Source: Betaproteobacteria bacterium HGW-Betaproteobacteria-2
Lineage (GTDB): Bacteria; Pseudomonadota; Gammaproteobacteria; Burkholderiales; Methylophilaceae
NCBI GenBank assembly: GCA_002842255.1
Contig: PHCM01000080.1
Location: 1-6,762 of the forward strand
Direction: 5' to 3'
Length of the DNA stretch: 6,762 nt
The notes beneath the pieces are model-generated. The model saw nothing but the letters and a program-made list of their open reading frames with translations, made no database searches and was not told the DNA's origin. A program made the translations under genes and the position numbers. Positions 1 through 6,762 of this stretch are shown here, in pieces; within the stretch, counting starts at the first letter, position 1, and each line of letters begins with the position of its first letter.

Positions 1-467
1 TGTTCTGTTTCGGTGCGCTTGGTGTTGTCATCGCCGACCTTGGCGACGCCATGGGAGATGAAGTTGACTACATCCAGACGAGTGACGCCCTGCTGATGCA
101 GGAAGAACACGGCATGTGAATCTTTCTCGCCATAAATGGCGACCAGTACGTTGGCGCCGGTAACTTCCTTCTTGCCGGAGGACTGAACATGCAGGATGGC
201 ACGCTGAATGACGCGCTGGAAGCCGAGGGTCGGTTGCGTGTCGACTTCGTCGGTACCGTCGACGACCGGGGTGTGTTCCTCGATGTAATTGTTGAGTTCG
301 CTACGCAGTGTGTCGAGATTGGCACCACAGGAACGCAAGACATCCGCCGCAGTCGGATTGTCGATCATGGCCAGTAAGAGATGCTCTACCGTAATTAGCT
401 CGTGACGCTTTTGACGGGCGTCCATAAAGGCCATGTGGAGAGAGACTTCTAATTCTTGCGCTATCAT
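1..467 (-). CDS. clpA: ClpA, ATP-dependent Clp protease ATPase subunit (N-terminal part only, cut by window edge)
   Basis: ClpA is the AAA+ unfoldase that feeds substrates, including ClpS-delivered N-degron proteins, to the ClpP protease in the cytosol. Only the first 155 codons plus two bases are present; the two ATPase modules lie beyond the window. The visible part is the double Clp N-domain, opening MIAQELEVSLHMAFMDARQK, with a second repeat beginning near DTQPTLGFQRVIQRAI (residues 76-91) and ending near NFISHG. Counted against E. coli ClpA from memory, the ClpS-contact residues Glu23 and Glu28 are kept and Thr81 corresponds to Thr80. The ATG at 467 aligns exactly with the family start and has AAGGTG six bases upstream. 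It lies 97 bp downstream of clpS, the usual pairing. No frameshift is seen in the visible part. Confidence 0.95.
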   Translation of the reverse strand, partial: MIAQELEVSLHMAFMDARQKRHELITVEHLLLAMIDNPTAADVLRSCGANLDTLRSELNNYIEEHTPVVDGTDEVDTQPTLGFQRVIQRAILHVQSSGKKEVTGANVLVAIYGEKDSHAVFFLHQQGVTRLDVVNFISHGVAKVGDDNTKRTETE

Positions 468-473
468 TTTGGG

Positions 474-479
474 CACCTT
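474..479 (-). promoter_or_regulatory. Shine-Dalgarno of clpA
   Basis: AAGGTG on the minus strand sits six bases before the clpA ATG. It supports the chosen start and shows that clpA can be translated independently of clpS, which ends 97 bp upstream. Confidence 0.6.
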
Positions 480-564
480 GGTCGTTCAACTTGGATTGCG
501 GGGTACTGCAAACTGCACTTCATTTGGACTACATAAACCATGAAACGGTTGAATACATCAAAAC

Positions 565-876
565 TTAAGCAATTTCCATGACACATTGCAGGGGATGCTG
601 ATGCTCCTGTGCATAATTCATCACCTGATTGGTTTTGGTTTCTGCAATGCCATGCGGGTAAACCCCGCAAACGCCAGCTCCCTCTGTATGAACTTTGAGC
701 ATAATCTGCGTCGCTTGTTCACGCGATTTGTTAAAAAATCGTTGCAGCACATCCACTACAAACTCCATCGGCGTGTAATCGTCATTCAACAGGATGACTT
801 TATACATCGACGGCGGTTTGGGCTTTGCTGTCTTCGGTTCTGATATTACGCTGTCTTGATGCTTGGTATTTGCCAT
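565..876 (-). CDS. clpS: ClpS, N-degron adaptor for ClpAP
   Basis: ClpS recognises proteins with bulky hydrophobic N-terminal residues and delivers them to ClpA for degradation by ClpP. The 103-residue product is close to the E. coli length (106). A variable N-terminal tail (residues 1-20) precedes the core [20 protein letters not shown]. The N-degron pocket is intact: Asn31, Asp32 and Asp33 of the NDD motif, Met37 at the usual gatekeeper position and His63 in KVHTEG. The conserved C-terminal part includes AETK and the EHPL-like EHQHPL. The flexible tail has the length expected for threading into ClpA. The ATG at 876 has only a weak purine stretch upstream (AGAAC), so initiation may be modest. 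It is followed by clpA on the same strand. The family assignment is very secure. Confidence 0.96.
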   Translation of the reverse strand: MANTKHQDSVISEPKTAKPKPPSMYKVILLNDDYTPMEFVVDVLQRFFNKSREQATQIMLKVHTEGAGVCGVYPHGIAETKTNQVMNYAQEHQHPLQCVMEIA

Positions 877-965
877 ATGTCAGTTCTATTTTGAGCCGAA
901 TCTGGAAAATTTCAAGTCTAAATACGGCTGCTGATTTGGCCGGGGCGGAACTGCAAGCTGCAGAA

Positions 966-976
966 GGTTCGGTTAA
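966..976. repeat. 11-bp direct repeat, copy downstream of the CNNM transporter gene
   Basis: GGTTCGGTTAA (plus strand) occurs here, 15 bases past the transporter stop codon and about 90 bases upstream of the clpS ATG. An identical copy lies just upstream of the transporter start at 2258-2268, so the two copies flank the gene in the same orientation. An exact 11-mer shared by two gaps of about 100 bp is unlikely by chance, but the function is unknown. Confidence 0.45.
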
Positions 977-990
977 TGGATAATCCGGGT

Positions 991-2250
991 TCAGGGATAG
1001 ATGCGGACGCTTTTGACGATCCTGTCGTGGGTTTGCAGAATTTCCAGACGGTGCGTACCAATTTTGAGACTGGTGTTGGGTTCCGGGATGTCCTCAAAAT
1101 GTTCCAGTACCAATCCGTTCATGGTGCGCGGGCCATCAAGTGGGAGGTTCAGGCCGAGTTTTTTGTTGAGGTCGCGCAGATGGCTGCTGCCGTCAACGAT
1201 CCAACTGCCATCCTCTTCCTGATGATAAGAGCTCATGTGCAAAGGTGATTGTGTAGTGAAGTCGCCAATAACCTCTTCCAGGATATCTTCAAGACTGATC
1301 AGGCCTTTCAGTTCGCCGTATTCATCGACGACCAGGGCAATGCGCTGCCGGTTTTCCTGGAATTGCTGCATTTGGGTGTAGAGCGGTGTGCCGGAGGGGA
1401 TGAAGTAGGGTTCCGTGATGATCTCGCGCAAGGATTCCATGTCCAGCCTGCCGTCGCGCAGCTGGCTCATGGCCTTGCGCAGGTGCAGAATGCCGATGAT
1501 GTCCTCGTTGGGTCCTTCCTTCACCGGCAGGCGGGTGTGGTGACTGGTGGCCAACTGCTGTAGGATGTCTTCCAGCGCATTATCGAAATTGATGGATTCG
1601 ATCTGGGTGTGCGCAATCATCACGTCGTCGACAGTGATTTTTTCCAGCTCGAACAGATTGAGCAGAATGGCCCGGTGTTTTTTCGGGATATAACTGCCGG
1701 CATCCAGCACGATACTGCGCAATTCTTCCATGGAGACAGCGTGGCTGGTTTCGGCAAAATTGACCTTGATGCCGAGCAATCGCAGCAGGCCTTGCACAAA
1801 CAGGTTGACGAACCAGACGACCGGGGTCGATAGCTTCAGCAAGGGGTAGAGGATGTAGCTGCAGAACAGTGCAAGCTTTTCCGAATGCGCTGCCGCAAAG
1901 ACCTTGGGCGTGATCTCGCTGAACACCAGAATGGCAAAGGTGACGCTGAGCGTCGCCAGCATCAGGACCACTTCGCCTTCGCCGAACAGGTTGATGCTGA
2001 TGACGGTGACCAGCGTGGCAGAAGCGGCATTGGCCAGATTGTTGCAGAGCAGGATCATGCCCAGCAGCTTGTCGGTCTTGCTCAGTAACGAGACGGCAAG
2101 ACGCGCGCCGCGATGGCCATCTTTAGCCAGATGGCGCAACCGGTAGCGGTTGACGGACATCAGGCTGGTTTCGGAAACGGAGAAAAATGCAGAAATGAAG
2201 AGCAGCAAGGCGAGTGCGCCAAGCTGCATCGATATGGGAATCTGGTCCAA
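991..2250 (-). CDS. corB: CNNM/CorB (YfjD-like) divalent-cation transporter with DUF21, CBS pair and CorC_HlyC domains
   Basis: This is a membrane protein of the CNNM/CorB family, whose members export Mg2+ or affect Mg2+/Co2+ resistance. The 419 residues show the full architecture. The DUF21 membrane domain has helices near 8-27, 64-88, 93-115 and 124-157, with family motifs FSVSE (23-27), CNN (69-71) and SEITPK (111-116). A CBS pair follows at about 206-330, including DEYGELKGLISLEDILEEVIGDF, and then a CorC_HlyC domain at about 345-418. E. coli YfjD, recalled from memory, aligns end to end. The start is TTG: a TAG lies in frame ten codons upstream, no ATG or GTG intervenes, and TTG places FSxSE at the same residue number as in YfjD. 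An internal ATG at codon 8 is the alternative but would trim the first helix. No Shine-Dalgarno precedes either start. CBS1 reads DDVMIAHTQI where relatives usually have an M-x-P-R core. Ion specificity cannot be read from sequence. Confidence 0.92.
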   Translation of the reverse strand: MDQIPISMQLGALALLLFISAFFSVSETSLMSVNRYRLRHLAKDGHRGARLAVSLLSKTDKLLGMILLCNNLANAASATLVTVISINLFGEGEVVLMLATLSVTFAILVFSEITPKVFAAAHSEKLALFCSYILYPLLKLSTPVVWFVNLFVQGLLRLLGIKVNFAETSHAVSMEELRSIVLDAGSYIPKKHRAILLNLFELEKITVDDVMIAHTQIESINFDNALEDILQQLATSHHTRLPVKEGPNEDIIGILHLRKAMSQLRDGRLDMESLREIITEPYFIPSGTPLYTQMQQFQENRQRIALVVDEYGELKGLISLEDILEEVIGDFTTQSPLHMSSYHQEEDGSWIVDGSSHLRDLNKKLGLNLPLDGPRTMNGLVLEHFEDIPEPNTSLKIGTHRLEILQTHDRIVKSVRIYP

Positions 2251-2257
2251 GTGGGTG

Positions 2258-2268
2258 GGTTCGGTTAA
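2258..2268. repeat. 11-bp direct repeat, copy upstream of the CNNM transporter gene
   Basis: This is the second copy of GGTTCGGTTAA (plus strand), seven bases upstream of the transporter TTG. It includes the stop codon of the possible leader peptide. The matching copy is at 966-976. It could be a regulator half-site, a recombination scar or coincidence. Confidence 0.45.
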
Positions 2269-2309
2269 GTGACGATGCTAGTGTCGGGCGGAATGCCCTG
2301 CTTTGTCAA
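2265..2309 (-). CDS. Possible 14-residue leader peptide upstream of the CNNM transporter (speculative)
   Basis: A TTG at 2309 opens a 14-codon frame, MTKQGIPPDTSIVT, ending in TAA. What supports it is the strong purine stretch GGGAGGAG, whose GGAGG core lies six bases before the TTG. This is the best Shine-Dalgarno in the window, and no other nearby gene can use it. The frame stops 14 nt before the transporter TTG, which has no ribosome site of its own, so terminating ribosomes could reinitiate there. Pro-Pro-Asp is a known slow-translation motif that depends on EF-P. Against it: it is very short, it has a rare start codon, the same TTGACA could be a promoter -35 box, and no conservation data are available. 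I do not recognise the peptide. Confidence 0.25.
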   Translation of the reverse strand: MTKQGIPPDTSIVT

Positions 2310-2313
2310 GGCA

Positions 2314-2321
2314 CTCCTCCC
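2314..2321 (-). promoter_or_regulatory. Strong Shine-Dalgarno-like sequence not assigned to an annotated gene
   Basis: GGGAGGAG on the minus strand lies 64 nt upstream of the transporter's TTG, too far to serve it directly. The only properly spaced start codon is the TTG at 2309 of the possible leader peptide. The GTG that overlaps its last base runs into a stop after one codon. Confidence 0.4.
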
Positions 2322-2339
2322 GTATGAGTCTGAGATGAC

Positions 2340-3275
2340 TCAGGGCAGGGCTTCTTCTTCGGTCTGTTTCTTTTCAGGTGGCACGAAGGTCTCGCGTGAT
2401 ACGCCAAGGAAAAGTACGATGGGGCTGGCAACCAGCACGGAAGAGTAGATGCCAAACAGGATACCGATAGTCAGCGCCAGCGAGAAATTATGCAGCACTT
2501 CGCCACCAAAGATCAGCATCGACAGCACCATTAGCTGTGTTGAGAAGTGGGTGATGATAGTGCGGGACATGGTGCGCGTAATTGCGTTGTCGATGATGTC
2601 TTTTGGTGCAGCCTTGCGCATCTTGCGGAAATTTTCGCGAATACGGTCGAATACCACGACTGATTCATTGACCGAGTAGCCCAGTACTGCCAGAACCGCA
2701 GCCAGCACGGTCAGGTTGAACTCCCACTGGAAGAAGGCAAAGAAGCCGAGGATGATGACAACGTCATGGGAGTTGGCGATCATCGCGGCCAGCGCGAATT
2801 GCCATTCGAAGCGGAAGTACAGGTACAGCATGATGCCGATACTGACCAGTAGCAAGGCCAGCGCACCATTTTCATAAAGTTCCTGTCCGACCTGCGGGCC
2901 GACGAACTCGACCCGGCTCATGACTACGGAGCTGTCGGCCTTGTACAAGGCGGCCATGACTTCTTCAGACAGCTGGGCAGTGCTCAGGCCCTCTTTCACG
3001 GGCAGACGGATCAGTACGTCGCGGCTGGTGCCGAAGTTCTGCACCGTTACATCGCTCAGGCCTACGCTCTGTACTGCGGTGCGGATCTGCTCGATATTGG
3101 CGGCTTGCGGGTAGCTGACTTCCATCATGGTGCCGCCGGTGAAATCAACGCCGAGATTCAGCCCCCTGACTGCCAGGAAATAGATGGCAAGGATAAAGGT
3201 GATGAGTGATATGGCCGTTGTCAGGCGGCCGTAGCTCATGAAGGGAATGTCTTTTTTAATCCGGAAAAATTCCAT
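2340..3275 (-). CDS. secF: SecF, protein translocase accessory subunit
   Basis: SecF pairs with SecD in the inner membrane and uses the proton gradient to help pull proteins out of SecYEG on the periplasmic side. The 311 residues fit the family (E. coli 323). The first helix lies near 17-36, followed by GVDFTGGTMMEV (42-53), a periplasmic domain to about 133, and five more helices between about 136 and 290. The signature GYSVNESVVVFDRIREN (199-215) and MSRT (236-239) are present. By spacing, Glu204 and Arg238 match Asp637 and Arg671 of Thermus SecDF. The basic-acidic cytosolic tail PPEKKQTEEEALP is typical. The ATG at 3275 lies 38 bp after the secD stop and has only a weak AGAG ahead of it, so coupling to secD is likely. 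The fusion form SecDF is not used here. Confidence 0.97.
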   Translation of the reverse strand: MEFFRIKKDIPFMSYGRLTTAISLITFILAIYFLAVRGLNLGVDFTGGTMMEVSYPQAANIEQIRTAVQSVGLSDVTVQNFGTSRDVLIRLPVKEGLSTAQLSEEVMAALYKADSSVVMSRVEFVGPQVGQELYENGALALLLVSIGIMLYLYFRFEWQFALAAMIANSHDVVIILGFFAFFQWEFNLTVLAAVLAVLGYSVNESVVVFDRIRENFRKMRKAAPKDIIDNAITRTMSRTIITHFSTQLMVLSMLIFGGEVLHNFSLALTIGILFGIYSSVLVASPIVLFLGVSRETFVPPEKKQTEEEALP

Positions 3276-3313
3276 AATTTTGCTCTGTGTATTCTGGGTC
3301 GTTAACTTGATGA

Positions 3314-5143
3314 TTAGCCGATAGACAGTTTGCCAACCTTACGGCGATAACCGTAAATCAGGTTGACCACGGCACGTGAGACCACGACGGCACTGAACAT
3401 GGAAGTCAGAATGCCCAGTACGTGGACGACAGCAAAGCCCTTGACCGGGCCGGAGCCGAACATGAACAGGGCGATACCGGCTATCAGTGTAGTGACGTTG
3501 GAGTCGAGAATGGTGTCCCAGGCACGGCTGTAACCAGCCTGAATCGAGGCCTGCGGTGTGTTGCCGTTGCGCAGTTCCTCGCGGATACGCTCGTTGATCA
3601 GCACGTTGGCGTCAATCGCCATACCCAGAGTCAGGGCGACCGCTGCCAGGCCTGGCAAAGTCAGTGTTGCCTGCAACATGGAGAGGACAGCAACCAGCAG
3701 CAGCAGGTTGATGCCGAGCGCCAGCACGGAAACGGTGCCGAACAGCATGTAGTAGGCGATCATGAACACCGCAATCGCAGCGAAACCCCACAGCACGGAA
3801 TGCATGCCGCGTTTGATGTTCTCCTCACCCATGCTGGGGCCGACCGTGCGTTCCTCGATGATTTCCATCGGTGCGGCCAGCGCACCGGCACGCAGCAGCA
3901 GGGCGACATCGGTGGCTTCCTTGATATTGGACATGCCGGAAATCTGCACGCGGCCGCCACCGATCTCCTCGCGGATGACAGGAGCAGTGATGACTTCGGC
4001 CTCACCCTTTTCAATCAGCAGGATGGCCATGCGTTTGCCGACGTTTTCACGGGTGACCTGTTTGAAAATGCCGGCGCCGCGACCGTCCAGCGTGACATGG
4101 ACGACAGACTCGCCGGTCTGCTGGTCCAGACCGGGGCCAGCGTCAGTGATGTAATCGCCGGTCAGCACTACGCTTTTCTTGACCAGCAGTGGCTGGCCGT
4201 TACGATCGACAAAGAATTCGTCGCCGAATGGGATCTGACCCTTGGAGGCATTATCCAGAGTCACGGCATCGCTCTTCTCTTCATCCACCATGCGGATTTC
4301 CAGCGTTGCGGTACGGCCGAGAATCTCCTTGGCCTTGGCTGTGTCCTGCACGCCCGGCAGTTGCACGACGACGCGGTTGGCGCCCTGCTGCTGGATGATC
4401 GGTTCAGCGACACCCAGTTCATTGATACGGTTATGTAATGTCTGAATGTTCTGCTTGAGGGCGAAATCCTGAATACGCTTCTGGGCGACAGCGCTCAGTG
4501 AAGCGCTGAGGATAATTTCATTGCCTGCGCTGGTTTCCTTGACCGTCAGATCGGCATAATCGCGATTGATGATGCGTTCCGCCTTTTTCACCTCTTCCGC
4601 CTGATTGAAGCGAATCTGTACGGTCTGCCCTTCGCGGGAAATGCCCAGGTAGTTGATCTTGTCCTTGCGGAAAGCGCTGCGGAAGTCGCCAACATAGCGT
4701 TCGGCGGCTTGCGTCAGTGCCGAATCCATGTCCACTTCCAGCAGGAAGTGCACGCCGCCACGCAGATCCAGACCCAGGTACATGGGCAGGGCGCCTATGC
4801 TGTTGAGCCAGGCAGGTGATTGTGACAACAGGTTGAGTGCAATGATGTAGTCGTTGCCCAGCAACTGATTGAGTGCATCCTTGGCCCGAATCTGGTTGTC
4901 TGGATTTGCAAAACGCACCTTGATGCCGCTGGCATCCAGGAAAATGGCGTCATAAGCGATCTCTTCCTGTTTCAGCCCTGTCTCTACACGCTCAAGCAAC
5001 TCGGTATCAATTTTCAGGTGGCTCTTGGAAGTGCTGATTTGCACTGCCGGAGATTCACCGAAAACATTGGGTAGAGAATAAATGACCGCCACGATCAGAG
5101 AGATGGCGACCAGCAGGTATTTCCATAAGGGATAACGGTTCAT
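3314..5143 (-). CDS. secD: SecD, protein translocase accessory subunit
   Basis: SecD forms the SecDF(-YajC) complex, which promotes late steps of Sec-dependent export. The 609 residues match the usual length (E. coli 615). Helix one is at about 8-27. The large periplasmic P1 region carries the LGLDLRGG motif at 123-130 and a long insert to about residue 445. It contains NELGVAEPIIQQQG (241-254), shared by SecD proteins, and RAGALAAPMEIIEERTVGP (418-436). Five helices follow between about 449 and 595, with GMAIDANVLINERIREE at 507-523. Asp511 there is the conserved membrane acid needed for proton coupling (Asp519 in E. coli, by alignment from memory). The ATG at 5143 gives the standard MNRYPLWKY opening, although only a weak CGAG lies upstream. 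No break or unusual substitution is visible. It follows yajC by 87 bp and precedes secF by 38 bp. Confidence 0.98.
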   Translation of the reverse strand: MNRYPLWKYLLVAISLIVAVIYSLPNVFGESPAVQISTSKSHLKIDTELLERVETGLKQEEIAYDAIFLDASGIKVRFANPDNQIRAKDALNQLLGNDYIIALNLLSQSPAWLNSIGALPMYLGLDLRGGVHFLLEVDMDSALTQAAERYVGDFRSAFRKDKINYLGISREGQTVQIRFNQAEEVKKAERIINRDYADLTVKETSAGNEIILSASLSAVAQKRIQDFALKQNIQTLHNRINELGVAEPIIQQQGANRVVVQLPGVQDTAKAKEILGRTATLEIRMVDEEKSDAVTLDNASKGQIPFGDEFFVDRNGQPLLVKKSVVLTGDYITDAGPGLDQQTGESVVHVTLDGRGAGIFKQVTRENVGKRMAILLIEKGEAEVITAPVIREEIGGGRVQISGMSNIKEATDVALLLRAGALAAPMEIIEERTVGPSMGEENIKRGMHSVLWGFAAIAVFMIAYYMLFGTVSVLALGINLLLLVAVLSMLQATLTLPGLAAVALTLGMAIDANVLINERIREELRNGNTPQASIQAGYSRAWDTILDSNVTTLIAGIALFMFGSGPVKGFAVVHVLGILTSMFSAVVVSRAVVNLIYGYRRKVGKLSIG

Positions 5144-5207
5144 GATGCGACTCGTGTGGGTTCCAATTAGAACAGCAGGGCTGGAATGTTGGTGATGGAT
5201 GGTGAAA

Positions 5208-5225
5208 GGGGCACAAACGTGCCCC
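5208..5225 (-). terminator. Hairpin between yajC and secD (weak intrinsic terminator, attenuator or mRNA-stabilising stem)
   Basis: A perfect 7-bp inverted repeat (GGGGCAC / GTGCCCC) with a four-base loop begins five bases after the yajC stop codon. On the minus strand it is followed by only three T residues and then CACC, so full termination is doubtful. Partial read-through or protection of the upstream yajC message fits better, since secD must still be expressed. Confidence 0.5.
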
Positions 5226-5230
5226 GAACC

Positions 5231-5551
5231 TTATAACGCCTTGATTGTGCCCTTGGGCAGCAGGGTTTGCACTGCATGCTTCTGTACATGGATATTGATT
5301 TCAGGGGCGATTTCCACATCAACAAAATCATCCGTCACTTTGGTGATCTTGCCGATGATGCCGCCGGCAACTGCAACTTCATCGCCTTTTTGCAAGGCGG
5401 CGACCATGGCGCGGTGCTGTTTTGCCTGCTTCATTTGCGGACGGATCAGCATGAACCAGAACAGTACGAAAATGATGATGAGCGGAAGGAAGCTGGTCCA
5501 GTCAGGAGCGGCAGCAGCTGCATCGGCAGCAAAAGCGGAACTAATCAACAC
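5231..5551 (-). CDS. yajC: YajC, Sec translocase auxiliary membrane protein
   Basis: YajC is a small single-span inner-membrane protein found with SecDF and SecYEG. The 106 residues (E. coli 110) start with MLISSAFAADAAAAA, a short alanine-rich periplasmic segment. A hydrophobic helix follows at about 21-36, ending in the family motif RPQ (37-39), then a basic stretch KQAKQH. The cytosolic domain carries GDEV (56-59) and GGIIGKI (63-69) and ends in LPKGTIKAL, as in E. coli (LPKGTMKAL). The start is GTG, with GAGAAAGG six bases upstream; an in-frame TGA lies just beyond, so no longer form is possible. A TTG is the very next codon but is less well placed. It lies between tgt and secD, the normal order in proteobacteria. 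Confidence 0.95.
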   Translation of the reverse strand: MLISSAFAADAAAAAPDWTSFLPLIIIFVLFWFMLIRPQMKQAKQHRAMVAALQKGDEVAVAGGIIGKITKVTDDFVDVEIAPEINIHVQKHAVQTLLPKGTIKAL

Positions 5552-5557
5552 GGTAAA

Positions 5558-5565
5558 CCTTTCTC
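5558..5565 (-). promoter_or_regulatory. Shine-Dalgarno that fixes the GTG start of yajC
   Basis: GAGAAAGG on the minus strand ends six bases before the GTG at 5551. With the in-frame TGA immediately upstream, it decides in favour of the GTG start. Confidence 0.65.
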
Positions 5566-5612
5566 AAATGCACTGATTACAAAATGAATGTCAGTAAAAC
5601 AATCGCAAAATT

Positions 5613-6761
<1,149 letters not shown>

Positions 6762-6762
6762 A

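Noticed and set aside
468..564. A separate promoter in the clpS-clpA gap (TTGATG ... TTTATG, 18-base spacer)
   Set aside because: The -10 candidate matches only three of six positions; nothing else in the gap stands out apart from the clpA Shine-Dalgarno.
888..915. Possible clpS promoter: TTGAAA (915-910), 16-base spacer, CAAAAT (893-888)
   Set aside because: The hexamers match five and four of six positions, but transcription would start only about five bases before the clpS ATG, leaving almost no leader. It is not convincing without 5'-end data.
951..963. CTGCA/TGCAG inverted repeat downstream of the transporter gene as a terminator
   Set aside because: Only five base pairs with a three-base loop and no following T-tract.
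3422..4438. A 338-codon open frame on the plus strand opposite secD
   Set aside because: It lies wholly inside the certain secD gene. Its translation is rich in Gln, His and Asp with no domain, as expected for an antisense shadow of a coding gene with biased third positions.
5576..5581. TGTAAT -10-like hexamer 24 bases upstream of yajC
   Set aside because: No acceptable -35 box at 16-18 bases upstream; yajC is more likely cotranscribed with tgt.

Overview
This window is a compact stretch of bacterial chromosome. Seven protein genes all lie on the minus strand, so they are read from the right end to the left. In order of transcription they are tgt (queuosine tRNA modification), yajC, secD and secF (the accessory part of the Sec translocase), a CNNM/CorB-type divalent-cation transporter, clpS, and the start of clpA, which runs off the left end. 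No tRNA, rRNA, IS element, CRISPR array or prophage gene is visible, and no stretch over 300 bases lacks a gene.

The host is most likely a betaproteobacterium. The tgt-yajC-secD-secF order is the standard proteobacterial one. The SecF transmembrane signature GYSVNESVVVFDRIRE and the following ITRTMSRTIITH segment match my memory of betaproteobacterial SecF. The pairing of clpS with a ClpA whose N-domain keeps the ClpS-contact residues is also typical of proteobacteria. The moderate GC content would fit a Nitrosomonadales-like lineage, but that finer placement is a guess.

Layout: 6716-5613 tgt; 5551-5231 yajC (GTG start, clear Shine-Dalgarno); a 7-bp hairpin at 5225-5208; 5143-3314 secD; 3275-2340 secF; an 89-bp gap at 2339-2251 with several unusual signals; 2250-991 the CNNM transporter (TTG start); a 114-bp gap; 876-565 clpS; a 97-bp gap; 467-1 the clpA N-domain. 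The other gaps are 38-87 bp, so tgt-yajC-secDF is probably one transcript that may continue further.

Together the window holds three units. Tgt exchanges guanine for the queuine precursor in tRNA. YajC and SecDF pull exported proteins through SecYEG using the proton gradient. ClpS hands N-degron substrates to ClpA (with ClpP) for degradation. The CNNM protein between them probably handles Mg2+/Co2+.

The genes themselves are ordinary housekeeping genes, and I see no new multi-gene system. The most interesting spot is the secF-transporter gap. It carries a strong Shine-Dalgarno in front of a 14-codon TTG-initiated mini-ORF containing a Pro-Pro-Asp motif. That mini-ORF ends 14 nt before the transporter's TTG start, which has no Shine-Dalgarno of its own. 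This resembles the leader-peptide arrangement known from some Mg2+ transporter genes, but it is unproven.
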